Positions 35,601-48,948 of a stretch of DNA of 64,000 bases are shown here, in pieces (positions within the stretch are counted from its first letter, which is position 1; every line of letters begins with the position of its first letter). The stretch lies in assembly GCA_000708835.1 (NCBI GenBank), contig DF236958.1:314692-378691 (forward strand). The letters run 5' to 3'. This DNA comes from Klebsormidium nitens. Its lineage: Eukaryota > Streptophyta > Klebsormidiophyceae > Klebsormidiales > Klebsormidiaceae. The position numbers were made by a program, and so were the translations under genes. The notes below the pieces were generated by a model. That model did not search any database. It was not told the DNA's origin and saw only the letters and a list, made by a program, of their open reading frames with translations.

Positions 35601-38600
35601 AGGAGTCCGCAGCTTCACGCCACTTTGCTGTGTCCCGCGATTGAGGTTTGGCGCGGTAACTCAAATCTTCAGGGCCTGTAATAAAACTCAACTGATGGCT
35701 TGCGACTGGCCCTTGTGACGTCGGATGTGTGATCCGCTCGGGAGCTATTGTTGGTTCAGATCTTTCTCAGCAAAGCAGCACTCGTTGCTGAAGGCAGATT
35801 CTCCCTCTTTCCCCCTGAAAAAGTTTCCTTTGAAGTCGAAACAAGCAAGGCGAATACCTGGTCCGTTTCTGCCATGAGAAGACTCGAACGAGCTTTTTAA
35901 ATGATCTGGGACCGTGTCTGACTCCATTGACCGGCTTTCGGAACATCCATGGTATTACAAGTCCGGTATGCTCAACTTGTCATTGCGAGATTTACTATAA
36001 CCCTCCTTAAGGTCTACAAATTTTCTCCAAGTCTATTGAAATGCTGGGATCCGAAGTTTGATTTCGATTTTCTCGGCATCCTGAGCCTTCTTGGATACAC
36101 CCTGTTCTATGGCAAGGAACGCTTGTTCGGATTGAGCTCATGCCAAGAAGGGTTTGAGAACTGGATTCATCTTCACGTTTTTCTGCTGCTCTACGAGAGT
36201 ATAAGGGAGTCTCTCACACAAAGGTCGTTCAAACAACAGTTGTTGCACTTTTGGTTTTATGCTTCTGAGCGGCTATGAAGAGCTTCGTAAAACCTGCAGA
36301 GGCGTAAACAGAACTTGTCGGCCACTGACGCTGCCAGGCAAAGTCGTCATTGTCCTTTTATTTCTTGTTTTCTTGGCTCGTGTCAAGCGCTACCTTCCTT
36401 CGGCTCTGGCTCTGCAGCCCGCGGTCTGGTTATCGGGACCCGTCATTCTGAATAGGGCACATGGAACAAAGAGTACGTGCGTTTGTCGAGACGGCAGGTT
36501 AGCTTTAGCCAACTGATAAACAATTTTCACTTGTTGATCTTGCAAACCTCCAAGGTACGAATCTCTCTCAACCAGATTTGTGGTTGCCAAAGTAAGAGTG
36601 GTATTTTGTGTGTGTCGTTGAGATACACCCGTAAATGAACGTCGCAAATGAAGATTCCTTGCCGCGGAAACATTCCGCAAAACCGTGCAACAATGCCTCC
36701 GACGAAACTTTTCGCGTCAACACCGTTCAATTTTCAACTGCAAGTTCGACAGACTTCGGAACCGTAAATGGGGTCTTCCTCTGCTAATGCGTCATTTGAC
36801 TCCACAAGGGCTGGTAGCCCTACTGCTCTTGACAATCTGTGCCGAGGTGCCCTGTTTTTAGGGTGGCCGTAAAGGTTGCGGGCCCTGTGCTTCAGAATCC
36901 ACTGACCGAGAATCCATGTCAGTTTTCTTTTTGAGGCACCTCGTCCCGAAAATTCGTACATTATGCGCCTCTTCATAGCGGAACAACTCAGATTATAAGC
37001 ATGCCTAGCGGCAACCAGAGACAAGCACTCCGGATCGGAGTAAAGCTCAACTTCTTTCCTTTTTGTCTTTCTAGATTATTTGTTAGTATTTGCTTTGGCA
37101 GCCGTTGGACAGCACGTCGAGCCTAGGGCACTCTACCTCTGCAGAGGTGACCTTTCCGGTGTCTTTGAGGCGCTACTGTTGGTTGGACAAAGACTTTTGC
37201 CCGCTTGAAGTTGCACGCGGGTCGTCTTTATGAGCGAATGCTACGTCTTCCACCCTTGGCAACAGTTTCCAAGCTTCGCCTCGTTTCGTCCGTGCTTCGC
37301 TGGTTGACGCCGAGCACAAATCGCCTTGGGGCTGAAAATTTGGAGTTCAGTTATTTCCCCGATCCATTCGTGACGCTGTTGGCTCGTGAAGATCAGAACG
37401 TGGCAGCGCTCAAGTGTTCGCTTATGATTCTTGGAACCCTTATGTCTTAGAACAAGACGCGGCCAGAAAGAAGCTGTAGTCGCTCATCTGTCATGGGAGC
37501 AGCCGTGTTCTTAAAACTGTCCCCTCTTCCGGCAAGGATAACACCTGGGCGTTCAAAATCTGCTCAGAGGTTGCGTTCTCATGATGCCGTATAAGGGGAC
37601 GTGCCTGGGTACCGCCCTACGCAGCCTTGCTTCTTCCATCCTCTGTGGGCGTTTCGTAAAGACCCGATACTAGATGAGCGGAACATGTAATCTGGAAGCA
37701 GATCCGTGATTGATGTCTGCGTTGTTTTTGTTATGCTGCATAGTAATCTGGTTCAGGTAGGCTCTATTTGTTCTTCGGTCTCTGCTTTAAGATATCGATG
37801 AAGCAGGTTCACGAAGATTCATCCGTTGTCAGCGTTGGAAGAAATCGCAACGAAGAACTCTGACGCTGCAAAACCTCAAGTCTCGAGCCTTCGTCGTTAG
37901 TCTTTGGATGTGGATTGTATCCACACTAGATCGTTATTTCACGGACGATAAGCAAGCGGAATTGGACAGGCCACTGCCAATGGGCGTCCTTCCGGCTCTC
38001 CTGGCAGATCAACACGCGTTCCACTCAGCCGCACAGCTACAGCAACCCCTTCTTGCCCCCCGCCTGCCCTTAGCTGCAGATCGGACCAAAGTCACTTTGC
38101 TGAGCCAGCCTCGAGTGTCAACTTGGAGACAGCCCTGATTCAAAAGTCAAGACGACATCAGAAGACTTCCACATTGCAAGTCGAAATCTGAGTCCCTTTT
38201 TCCTGTATCAGAGTTGTACGTTGAACCAGCTTAGACACAGTTGGAAGGACGCGCTCCGCACCCATACCCCAAGTTAACCTTAATCATCCTCCGGGCGCTG
38301 ATTTATTTCTCCCTGGCTGCACGTCAACTGGAAATTGACACTACCCTCCTCTCGTCTCGTCCCGCAGGGCGACCAGACGTACAGCGAGAAGCCCGGCCAC
38401 AATTTCAGCCTCACCGCCGACTTCGCCTCCGTTTCCGCTGACGGCTACGACGCCCTGGTGGTGCCCGGGGGACGAGCCCCCGAGTACCTCAGCCTGGACG
38501 AACAGGTGCTGGAGTTGGTCAGAGACTTCACCCGGGCGGAGAAAGTGGTCGCATCAATTTGCCACGGGCAGCAGATCCTGGCAGCCGCCGGCGTGCTCAA

Positions 38601-39964
38601 GGGCAAAAAGTGAGGGAGTCGGACGTACTGCGACGGACTTTTCGCTTTGCTTCGTTGCTTTACTGGCCTTTCAGAGTATCCCTTGTGAGATCGAGGAGCC
38701 GGAGTGCTTTCGGTTTCAGGACTGGTGGCGTCATTCGCCGGGGTCTGCGTTTACACTAAAAGTGTGCTTCGTGTCCCGGGGTTGATAGTCCGGATGCCGA
38801 CAAATGGCCCTGTTCAAACATCGCAGCGGCAGCAAGTAGCAAAGGAAATGGTTGCAACAAATGGCGGCTGTCCGACTCAACGTAGAGGCACAAAATCGTC
38901 AAGTGGCAGGACGTTTACATCTTGCATTAGGAAGCTGAATGTTCACTTGTCAGCGCCTCTGGATTCGTGTCAGGTTCGCGGAATTGGGTCTTACTTCGAC
39001 GGAGAAGTCGAGTGTCGTTATTTCGTCAACTTCTGTCAGAAGCTTAGTGGGGCGGAACGGGCAACACCGCAAAGACTGCAACAAGTTTCAAAATTGGCAA
39101 TGCAGAGCTTATTCCGGACCCGGTTGCAATCTCTCCAGCATCAACAATCCTTCGCACTGCAAAAGTGGAATTGTGGATCTTGGCTCTTATACCGACTGAT
39201 CACATGTGCCTTCGTGCCCGGACAGAATTTACAAATTGTCTGAGAGGGTAAAGTCATCAACGGGGTCAGGGTGGTCGTGGTGCGGAGCACGTAATGTTTC
39301 GGTCTCAGCTTAGGTTAAGCTGAGGTCTTGATGATTACTGATTCGAGGAATGTTCCTGGCAGGTGCACGGCCTACCCCGCAGTGAAGCCGACGATCCTGC
39401 TGGCCGGGGCGGAGTGGCTGGAGCCGGACCCCATTTCCAAGTGCTTCACGGATGGCAACCTGATCACCGGGGCGGCTTGGCCGGGTGAGAGTTGTTTGTG
39501 CTCCTTTGTGCTTTGGTCATCAATGGTCGGTTCTTCACATGTTTTACAAGAGGCGGAGTGATTGAGAAGAGGACGCAGTTGCCCGGTTGGGGATCTGGCG
39601 TTCCCTGGATGGGGCTGTGTCTGTCACGGATAGCAATGAGCTGTAATTTCAAGATATCCTTAGCTGATAATCTGCATATATATTGCAGTACGTCACCGAC
39701 GTTTGGTCCTACGTCACTGAGACGAGCATCGTGAAATTTTCTAGGGGCGTACGTGCTGAATATCCTTACTCTGCCTTCGTCCAATTTCATGCTATTTGAT
39801 TGTTGTACGTTGCCGTACGTATTTCCCGGTTGTCTCAAGGTTGTTGACGTGCTACTGATAAGTGCGGAGGTTTTTTTACTGACAACGAGCATCTGCCTGC
39901 AGGACACCCGGAATTCATCTCCCACATTGTCAAAGCGCTTGGGACAAAGATCAGTGTGGAGTGA
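29622..39964 (+). CDS. DJ1D: Tandem DJ-1/PfpI protein (DJ-1D-like glyoxalase III family)
   Basis: Nine exons, join(29622..29667, 29881..29924, 30366..30433, 30832..30929, 31543..31905, 32692..32807, 38368..38609, 39363..39484, 39903..39964), give 386 residues, the usual size of plant tandem DJ-1 proteins. Two DJ-1 domains repeat the same order: [28 protein letters not shown] and SICHGQ. The nucleophile cysteines are C117 and C310, each in the nucleophile elbow, with a conserved Glu in each EDYE. Plant DJ-1D proteins convert methylglyoxal and glyoxal to hydroxyacids without glutathione and act against carbonyl stress. No transit peptide is seen, so the protein is probably cytosolic or nuclear. 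The last intron-exon joins are confirmed by GKK-CTAYPA and AAWP-GHPEF. Sixth intron: 5.56 kb. Confidence 0.94.
32808..38367 (+). other. 5.56-kb intron of the DJ-1 gene
   Basis: It starts GTACAC after a GAG codon and ends CCCGCAG before GGCGACCAG; the protein is continuous across it at the conserved [11 protein letters not shown] position. It is several times longer than any other intron of this gene. No convincing nested gene or transposon protein is seen inside. A 12-14 base CCGGCAAGGATA motif occurs three times (near 34379, 35481 and 37529), and a long perfect palindrome lies at 33779-33803. Confidence 0.75.
33779..33803. repeat. Perfect 11-bp inverted repeat (hairpin)
   Basis: AGTGAGCTCGT, loop TCG, ACGAGCTCACT. 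It lies inside the long DJ-1 intron. Confidence 0.85.
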
Positions 39965-41251
39965 GTTTGCTTAACGAAATTGGGGCAGAGAAGTTCAACA
40001 GCAACCATGGATGTTACGTTTAGTAAGCGTATGTTGAACCAAGAGATCATCTTATCAAGTAATGGTTGTCCACTGTAGCGAAACGTAGGTTAGGCACAGC
40101 TAGGACAGAAACAAGTTGAGAACACAGCAGCTGAAGAATGCTGGATTGAAAACGAAGTTTGTCAAAGTGTGAGATATGTTGCGAGTGTTTGCTAGAGAGC
40201 TTATGAGTCCCGCTAGCTAGGATCTGAGGTGTTGTCTGTATAACGCTTCATGCGAAGTGAGATGTAAGATGTCTCAAAACCCGCGTTCAGGTTTCGAGCT
40301 GAGTATGCATTTTAAGGCCGGTTTGATTGGAAAAATCTTGTTTCATGCAAGCCTTAGCATGCTGGTCCAGTCTGACAGTAACTTCTGCTTGCAGCATGTT
40401 AGCCAGTAAGTACGTGGCACCTCATGCAACGAGTCAAGTTCACGCACATAGGACAATCAAGCCGCAGCTTGCGTATCTAATATGTTACACGAGTGACTCG
40501 TATCATACACGGCGAGTAACCGACTGGCAACTTAAGTGCCGTGGAAGTCCTCAATCCTTGACACACTCAGCTATTCTGTGCATGCACCCGGCAACTAATC
40601 ACATATCATATATCAGAGATCGCCCTGTTTGTGCACGTAAGATACACGAGTCGACCATGCACTGACGTAAGAGCTGCATCAGTGTGTGCCGCGCGCGCTT
40701 GTCATGAATTTCATCGCGAAACTTCAATAAGAACATGAAAGGCTGATGTTTTGTGTGCACCAGATTTCGACACTGGCACTCAATGATACATTTTTTTCTA
40801 CAACTTAATTAGAATTTCTGTAACGAGGTTGCCAATTGAAGTCTTTGAAGTAAGGGCGTAGTACTCTACCGAGCTCTTGTCGCTGGGCCGCGCGCGGATG
40901 ATTGCCGGATGTCTCCAATTTTCAAGAGCACGTATAGGCCGACGGCGATATAGTCACAGACTGCATTCTGGTTGGTCGAATTGACGGGCGCCTGGCTCGC
41001 GCACTTTGTTGGACCCTGCCAGCTTTTCGATCGGCAACCCGTGTATGTGGGAGAGCAGCGAGAGTCCTCGCCTGATGCTCACTTGCTTAATGCAATGAAA
41101 AAAACACTTCAGTAACAACTTTATGCATGATCGAATCAAAGTCTTTAGACATGCTTCATAATTCACAGGGTTCAAGCGTCAAATTAACACAAATAACAGT
41201 ATCCCCCTCCGTTTCGACTCCCCCTCAGTACTTCCGACTTCAACCGTGTTC
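39965..41251. other. Convergent intergenic region
   Basis: The interval separates the stop of the DJ-1 gene from the stop of the PPR gene. It is AT-richer than the genes and probably holds both 3' untranslated regions. No coding signal is supported. Confidence 0.5.
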
Positions 41252-44200
41252 TCAACGCGGCTGAACAGACAGGCGCCCAGCCCGGTTCATCTCACGCTCA
41301 ACTGCTTCACTAACGTAGATAAAGCTGGCAATGCCCGCCTTATCGCACACGTCCCTGACGCGGATTGTATCGTCTGTGTGCTGGGTCCGGGCCAGGTTTT
41401 CTAACAGCTTCATCGCACTCCTCTTCTTCAAAAGCACGTTTCGTTCTAGCATCTTGTCGAAGATGTGAAGGGCGCCCTTCATGTGCAGGTTGTCGGCATA
41501 TGCATACAAAAGGTTGTTGAAGCTTGCCACTTTCTGCAGAACATAAACAGTCCGGTGTTCAGCGAGATGCTATACATATGCGGAAATACCGCAAGCTCGC
41601 CTACGACTCGCTAAAGGATTTCTCAAGCCGTACGACCCATACATGTCCTGCGCGCGACGAAGCTTGAAGAATCAACTGGACAGCACTCCGCTGGACTCAA
41701 GTGCCCATTTCTGATCGAGCCAAGCATCCAGCTCGTTTGCCTAAGCAAGCCGTGACCAGTCCCCAAAATCGAGGCTTAAAACGTCATCTTGTGGGCTTTT
41801 ATGGTGCTGCTTTTGAACTTAAACGACAAAAAGCATGCAAACCCAAAATCAACAACCCCAGCTATCACCATAGGAAGCCAAGGGCTTCGAGATTCATTCC
41901 GGTAGCCTGCTACGGACGCTCACCCATTTCCGCTCCGGCCCCTCCTTCTCTACCAGTTGCCGTACCCTCTCCGTCAAACTAGATGCGTCGAGCGGGGGGT
42001 CCGGTCCTGTCCACCGGACGGTGTCGTACACCACGGACGGCCCCTCCTGGCTGCGCAGGAGCGTCCGCAGCCACTCGTCCTCACCTGAAGCAAGAGGAAT
42101 ACTTGAGACGTTCGGAACTGGATACGTGCGAAAGTCGTCCGGATTGGGGAAAAAAGAAGAGTACGTGAAGCAGCCAGAATTGGCAACAGGCAAACTCGGT
42201 TTTCAACTAAGAAACGGTTTGAGGCGCTCGGGACCAGCTACGTACGCAAGAGCTCACGTGTTGAGTGACCCTCGCAAACCAAACCGGATGCAACCTGGTT
42301 CGATTTGCGGGCGTTTCTGCGGACTGAGCCTGGATACTGGATTCGTACCGGACCTTCTATCAGAGCAAAGCGCCCAATCCGCTGCATACAAAAGATAGAC
42401 GGAGAACTGGAAAAGCTGCTCGCAAGCCTGCTGTCGCGCGCATTACCTGGAAAGGAACGGCCCTGAGAGGAAACGGAAAGAAACGGAACTGGGAACGAAG
42501 GAAGATAAACCAGGATCCCCACGGCAATCCGAAACCAATCATATTTTGCTTCGTACCTGTTGCAGAACTAGACGACGGCTGCTCCTCTACCAGCGACTCA
42601 GCCCCCGTTCTTGACGTGCTCTCTTCAAAACCCCCACTCGCAGGTGTAGCTCCCGCCATGCCCGCACCACCCTCCGTATCCACTGCCACGTGGCTCCCTC
42701 TCCTTGGCCGGCCCCGCCCCTTCTTCTGACGTACATACACGTCATCCGGGATGATCCCCTGGAAGCTGCCCCGCTGCAGGGCCTCCTGAACCTGGTCGGG
42801 GCTGACGTGGCAGTCCCGCCGGAAGATCCCGTGGGTGACGTCATTCGGGCGCAGGCCCGCGTCGCGCATGCGCTCGAGGGCGTCGAGAGCCGCCTCGAAT
42901 TGCTGGGTGCGCGCGTAGTGGCTGATCAGCGTGTTGAACGTCACCTGGAGAATGCAACCACTCTTGATAAGATTCACAACAAGCTATCCCCGGAAAGCAG
43001 AGTCAATCTCAAACTTCTATCCTTCTATTCGAACGTGCAGTTGAGAACTCTATCTGCCACCTTGTCCTTGTGACCAGAGATAATACCAGCCTAATAATAT
43101 TTTGGGCAACTTGTGGAGCGACAAGCTGCAGTGAGCTTGAAGGCTAAAGGCTAACAATACACAGACCATCATATCAAAAAAAGAAACTGGAGACTTCACT
43201 CGCCGCGAGAACCGGCCTTGCTTTGCTCAATCTCCATCCACATAACAGTGCATCGCAGTCTGCAAGGCTCAAGAACTTGACGTCAATGGCACAGCCTCAA
43301 GCCAACCACATAGCGTGGTAAGCTCGGTCTTGTCCGCCGCACGTGACCTTAACCACGGCCGTGCTCCACAACGATTACATCCCATTCCCTCACCTCATCC
43401 GGGGTTACGCCCGCCGCTTGCATCTCCCCAAAGACGCCCTCCATCGCCTCGAAGTCCCGCACGCGCCCGTACCCGTTCATCCGCATGTTGTATCCGTTCG
43501 CCACTTTCGCCATCCCCTTCGACCGCATCTCCGAAAATACCGCCTCGGCTCTCGGCAACTGATTCGACTTGGCAAACACTTGCAGGACGGCGTAGTACGT
43601 CATCTGCAGGGGAGGAGCAGCGGCATCCCGTCAGCGAAGCCCGTGCTTACGTAAAGACGAGAGCCAGAACGTGGCGTTGGTGATTATCACAGGCAGAGAT
43701 TGCATTAAACAGCAATGCAAAAGGATGGAATCAGAGATCCATTGGGTCCTGGTGGCTTTAATCCTCCTACTTGATGCCCACGTCTATTCTGACCCAAGGC
43801 GCAGAGGTCAACCATCACCACAGTAAAGCTTTTCAGTGGTTCATGAGAACTACTGAACCTTCGAAAACTGTATGAACCATGAAAAAGAAGTTGCTTGAAC
43901 CAGGCGTTGACATATTGCCGGTGTTTGATGCGCTCTCGTCATGACGAATGCTTCTTTAGGTCTGACCGAGAAGAAACAGCGGACCAAAGTTTTTGAGCAC
44001 CTCCCAACACGATGCAATGTATATCGAGGCCGATCGCTTTCGCAAAATCCAAAAGTCTAAACCCTCAGACTTCGAAGCCCCCCTACTGTTTGCGAACTCA
44101 CCGCTGGCAGCTGCCTGCCCTGCTGCCGCATCTCCCTCCACAGCTCCTCGACGGGTTCCCACTCGTTGTTTCTCTCGCACGCTCTGCAAAAGACGTTGAA

Positions 44201-47200
44201 CGCCTGCACTTCGAACTCGGCGCGGGTGTCCTTCAGAGCGGCCCGCAGGACGACTAGAGCTTCTCGGAGGTTGCCCTCTTGCACGGCCTTTCCGACCATT
44301 TCTAGGAGGGTCCGTTGTTCTAGTCGGGGTACCGGGGTGCCGTTGACGGCACGCATCGGGGCGCTGCCACGCTCGAGCCGGTCCAGGGCGGCAAGCTCGC
44401 GGTATGTGACCTGAATGACATAAAAGAGATACTCCGGTAAGAAGAGTGACAGAACGACATCTCACGTATTCTGCAACTGTGATGAAAAAGCGATGCACGT
44501 TCGGAGTACTCGAGGTCGTCAGAGACAAGAGAACGAGAATGACGAGATCACGGACCGAAAGTGAAGCAGCCTTTCCATGATCGATTAAAGGAGGAGGAGA
44601 CAGACCGCAAGTTGGCAGTTTAACCTACCAAAAAGACCGCAAGTTGGCAGTTTAACCTACCAAAAAGAAGTGGCATTCACACAGCCTCTGCATGCTTCCT
44701 CGCAACAAGAAAGAGAATCTGATCGAGGAGATCATGATAGCCGATAAGGCTGAGCGTGTCAAAATCAATCCAAAAAGAGGTTGGACAACATGTGGACTGA
44801 CCACCCGTGCACGTCCCACGCTCCATCTTTGAGACTTCCAACCGACACAAGCACGGAACACCTAGGCACGGAACGACATCAGCCATTTGCTAAAAACGAC
44901 AACTGGACCACTAGAAACCAGGATGTCAATCAATTCACCCAACAATCCAGACTGGTCTCAATGAAAGTCTCGTATCCCTGTTCCGCTCAAAAGGTTCCAG
45001 ACAAAGACTTCCTGCAACAGCATGTCGAAAGCGTCTGGACCCCTCACCTCGTTCGGGCGGAAGCCCTCCTTCTGCATCGTCGCATACGCCTCCCTTGCCT
45101 TGCCCACTTTGCCCGCCTTGCCGTACATGTGGATCACCGCGTTCCACAGCTGCGTGCTGTGCGAGATCTCCAGCGCTTCTATCGTCTCGTAAAGCTGCTC
45201 CGCCTCGTTCATCTTCCGGGCGCGCACCAGAGAGCTCAAGATAATTACGGCCGAAACGTCGTTGGGAGATGCCCCCCGCTCATTCATGCCGGCGAACACT
45301 TGGAGCGCTTTCGTGAGGTCGCCCCTGCGGGCGTAGACGCCCATAAGGGCGTTGTGGGGGCCGGGCTCTTGGACCTGGGGGGACGCGAGGTACTCCGCAA
45401 AAACGCGCTCGGCGGAATCGAGATCGCCCGCGTTCCTGAAACGAAGCAGCTCTCAGATCAGAGGCCGGTCGTGAGGAACATGTAGGACAAGGAGCATCGA
45501 GGAACGTGCTTTTAATGCAAGATCCTCATGACAACTCGAGGTGAGGTCCTCGCAAGGATCGGAGGCAATCCTTGAAGACAAGCTTTCGAAGAACCCTGGC
45601 TGCCAGCAGCCTTGAAAAGACGCTGTTGCATAGACCAAAGGGTACTGCAAACCGACAGCACTTTTCAGACCCGAATTCTCCCTTCTACCTGACAATATGC
45701 TCTGAAGACATGACTGCTTGACTTCATGCCACGTTGGATGAGCTGGAAAAGCCCTTCCCTTAACGAACGGGCCCAATCCGTATCGGCTATGGAAATTTTC
45801 CACTCACGATGGACCATCTGCTGCCAATCTGGTGCTCGAAATTTACCAGCTTATCTTGGGTCCGACACGCCCAAGGAGCAGATTAAACGGCTTGCAAAAA
45901 CGCAGTGCTGTGGATGGCTTACCCATACGCGTTAATTACGGTCGCATAGGTATACTTGCTTGGTTCAAAGCCCGCTTGCTTCAAATCGTCAAAAATGGCC
46001 TCGACCTTGCTGATCATGCCCTGCTTTGTATACGCTGCCAGCAGGGAGTTGAACGCAATCTGTATCAACAGCGAAATGCAGTTGCATCAGCAGAGAACAA
46101 AAGAAGGAAGCTCCCCGCCTCCCCGAGTTTAGAAAGCAACAACAGACAAGGAGCTTGAAGATTCCCAACCGACAAAAGCAGGAAAGCGCCAGATTAGATG
46201 CTCAACAATTGCATACTACTCCAAAAACAAGTCGGAATACAAGCGAACTCGCGATTCGAGCTAGCCCATGCGTTCTCCAGCGTTCGTGTAGATCTTACCA
46301 GTTCGGGAGCCACTCCCGACCTTTGCATCTGCTTAAAGACGCTCTCTGCCTGGTCCACAAACCCAGCCGAACCCAGGGTCTCGATCATTTGCGAGTAGAT
46401 GACGGACGTGGGCGCTATCCGGGCGGCCTGGAGAGAAGGACAAACCAATGATTTATCTGGTGGAGCTTGTCAATTCTGATAGGAAGGAAAGAGACTGCCA
46501 TGAAGTCGCTATATAAGCAAAAGTATTCTTGGCGCATATCAAGCTCTCCCGTTCCCTCCCAATGCTTAATTTCTGTCTACTGTCCCGTTCTCGGCACCCT
46601 GTCCCAGTCAATCACAGCCTGAAGTGAGGCCCTTGCCGAAACCACTACTTGGTGGAGCAGATTGACGACGTCCACAACTTTCGGTTTCGGATCAAGCATC
46701 CAATGTCAGTCTCAGCTTCAGATAAAAAAGCGCAACTGGCAAACCAAGTTGGCACACCAAATGGAGGCCAGACATCTCACTTCGCTCAGAGCAAAGCAGA
46801 TCCCAAAACATAAGGGATCGCTTCCATTGCTTCTTGAAGGAAGTTAAGATTCGCAAACGGGGCATGATCCTTTGGTTCTCCCAAAGGCGCCCTGTGCCGC
46901 CGCACATCAACGAACCTTTCCCCTTACTCCCATCTCACTCCTATCAGGAGCACCTGATCAGTAATCAGCGCGACTGGACCTTTGACTCTCAAGGGATGAG
47001 TGAAGCGGAGACTCGACCATCTGGGCGACTAGGACGACCGGTCCTCCCACACCTTAAATGCATACCGACTCCGCAATCTAACAAAGGCGGCCCACCTGCA
47101 TCTCCTGGAACAACGCCAACACTTCGTCCGTCCTGCTCCTATCCCGGCTGAGGGCTTTGATGACACTGCTATACGTGTATGCGTCCAGCCTCATGCGCTG

Positions 47201-48948
47201 CTCTTTCATGTAACCAAAGAGAGCCGACGCCTGCTTCGCCTGGCCGACCTGAGCGTACGCATTTAGTAGGACGTTGCACGCCCTCTGCAGGACGAAAAGA
47301 AGCGTTTTGAGTAACTTGGGTGAACAAATTCATCCGCATAGAAAGCAGTTTTGCAAGTGCACACACTCATAAGAAGGATCTGCATCAACACGTCAGCTTT
47401 TCACAAAGAGACCTGCCCCAGTACTCCTTCCTCTCTTTTCAAACAACGCCAATGACTGAACGATGGTGAACACGTGAACAACTCTCTGGGGACGAGACTC
47501 GTCAAATCGCTCTTGCTTGTCTTACCGTGTCTACCAGCCCCTCTTCCTGCATGCTCTGGAACATTTCCTCAGCCAGCCGGGGCTGCTTGTTTGTCCCTAA
47601 AATGTCCATCATGATTGTGTATGTCTTCTGGTCTGGCTGAAGAAACCGATCCTGCAGAGAAGAAAAGACACCAGCTGCTCATGAGCAAAAGCTATGTCAA
47701 GGCACAGTGCGCAGCAAACCCTAATTCTGGATGACTGTTTTCTGGCATGTCTGTTGGTATACAAGCAGCAATCAAAAAGATTAAAATGGCACTGCCTAAC
47801 TCGTTGCATCGCTGAGCAACATGCCGCGACCGCAATAATGCAGAAACTCGCACAGCCCTAATGAAAAGCGAGAAATGCATTGAAGCCATCAAGAGTGGAC
47901 CGCTTCTTTGCTGAACAATTCGACTTTGACACCAGCCAAATGCGGGCATCTTAAATGCAGTAGCAGCTGGTGGTGGTGCACACTAGCGGCGCGCAAGGCG
48001 GCCCATGACCATTACCGGCCTCGATGAAATGGTGGTCGCAAGTCCAGCTGGTACATCAACTCACTCGGCCACTGCCAGCGGGCTTACCTTCAACATCCAC
48101 TCGAACACCCGCAGCGCCACCTGCCACTCCGCCCTTGCCCCAAACTTCAGCAGGATGCGGTCCATGTCCCTAACCCCAAGCTTATCCACAAACAACGCCA
48201 TAACCTCAAGCCCCTCCTGCCTGATCCTCTCCACCACCGGCCTGATGTCGTAGTCCAATCGGACGTCTGCCTTGCCCCTAAAGTAGGGCTCTTCCTCTGC
48301 TGACTCACTCTCCCCCGCTGCTAAAGACCCCGGTGCGGCGTCCTTCCCTTCTGACTGCACTTCCGCTTCTTCCTCCTCATCTTTGAGATAACCCTCCCTC
48401 GCTCTCGATTTTGCCGCTTTCTCAGCCAACTTTGACTCCTTACTTTCCAGAAAAACCGCGTCTCTTTCCTCATCGTCCCCTTGAATTGTCGTTCGCTTAG
48501 AGCTCTCCTTGGGTTTCTGTCTGGGTTCTGGCCGCACAATGCTCCGACCAACCCTGCGCTTGACGGGAATGGTTGGCGGGTAGACAACAAAGGCACCATG
48601 CTGAGATTCGACAATATTGCCACCCTGGCCTAGTCTAAGTTTTGCCGGCTTCTCCGGCGCTTCGCTTCCTCTCACCACCGTTGCATTACGGCCCCCTTCC
48701 TGAGCCCTCACAATCGGCCCACGACGCGATCGACTTTTAGACTTGGGCAGGGAAATGGCTGTCAGGCAAAGCCCGCACAGCTTGCTGAAAGAGGACAACG
48801 ACGCAGTACCTCCCGAGAGCTGTGACGCTGCTCCAGCACTGGCGACATTGGCTTTTGAGCCACTTAAGCTGCCAGGTGACAGAGCCTGTGGCACCAGCTT
48901 AGCTACAGACATAGTGCCTGGAAAATGGACGCGACAGCTGGAAGCCAT
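41252..48948 (-). CDS. P-class pentatricopeptide repeat (PPR) protein, probably plastid
   Basis: Eleven exons, complement(41252..41533, 41924..42084, 42557..42944, 43394..43603, 44102..44410, 45048..45435, 45923..46059, 46299..46427, 47096..47284, 47526..47651, 48088..48948), give 1059 residues. The first ~230 residues are a basic/Ser-rich targeting region followed by an acidic linker. Around 12 degenerate 35-residue PPR helical hairpins follow, for example TYTIMMDILG, ACNVLLNAYAQVG, TYSSVIKALS, AFNSLLAAYTKQG, TYATVINAYG and TFNTLISHYAR. No E, DYW or SMR domain is present, so it is P class. Such proteins bind specific organellar transcripts and affect stability, splicing or translation. After the repeats there is a KKGRGRPRRG segment (857-866) that matches an AT-hook core, then a Ser-rich linker and a helical C-terminus. 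The target RNA cannot be read from the sequence. Confidence 0.92.
44603..44666. repeat. Exact 32-bp tandem duplication in a PPR intron
   Basis: Two identical copies begin GACCGCAAGTTGGCAG at 44603 and 44635. The identity suggests a very recent duplication. It lies in the intron between the 44102-44410 and 45048-45435 exons. Confidence 0.9.

Noticed and set aside
43315-43683. Plus-strand Pro/Arg-rich frames
   Set aside because: They are shadows of the PPR exon 43394-43603 on the other strand.
44781-45485. Plus-strand frame of 234 codons
   Set aside because: It is antisense to a well-supported PPR exon (45048-45435), has no splice context and shows no protein features.
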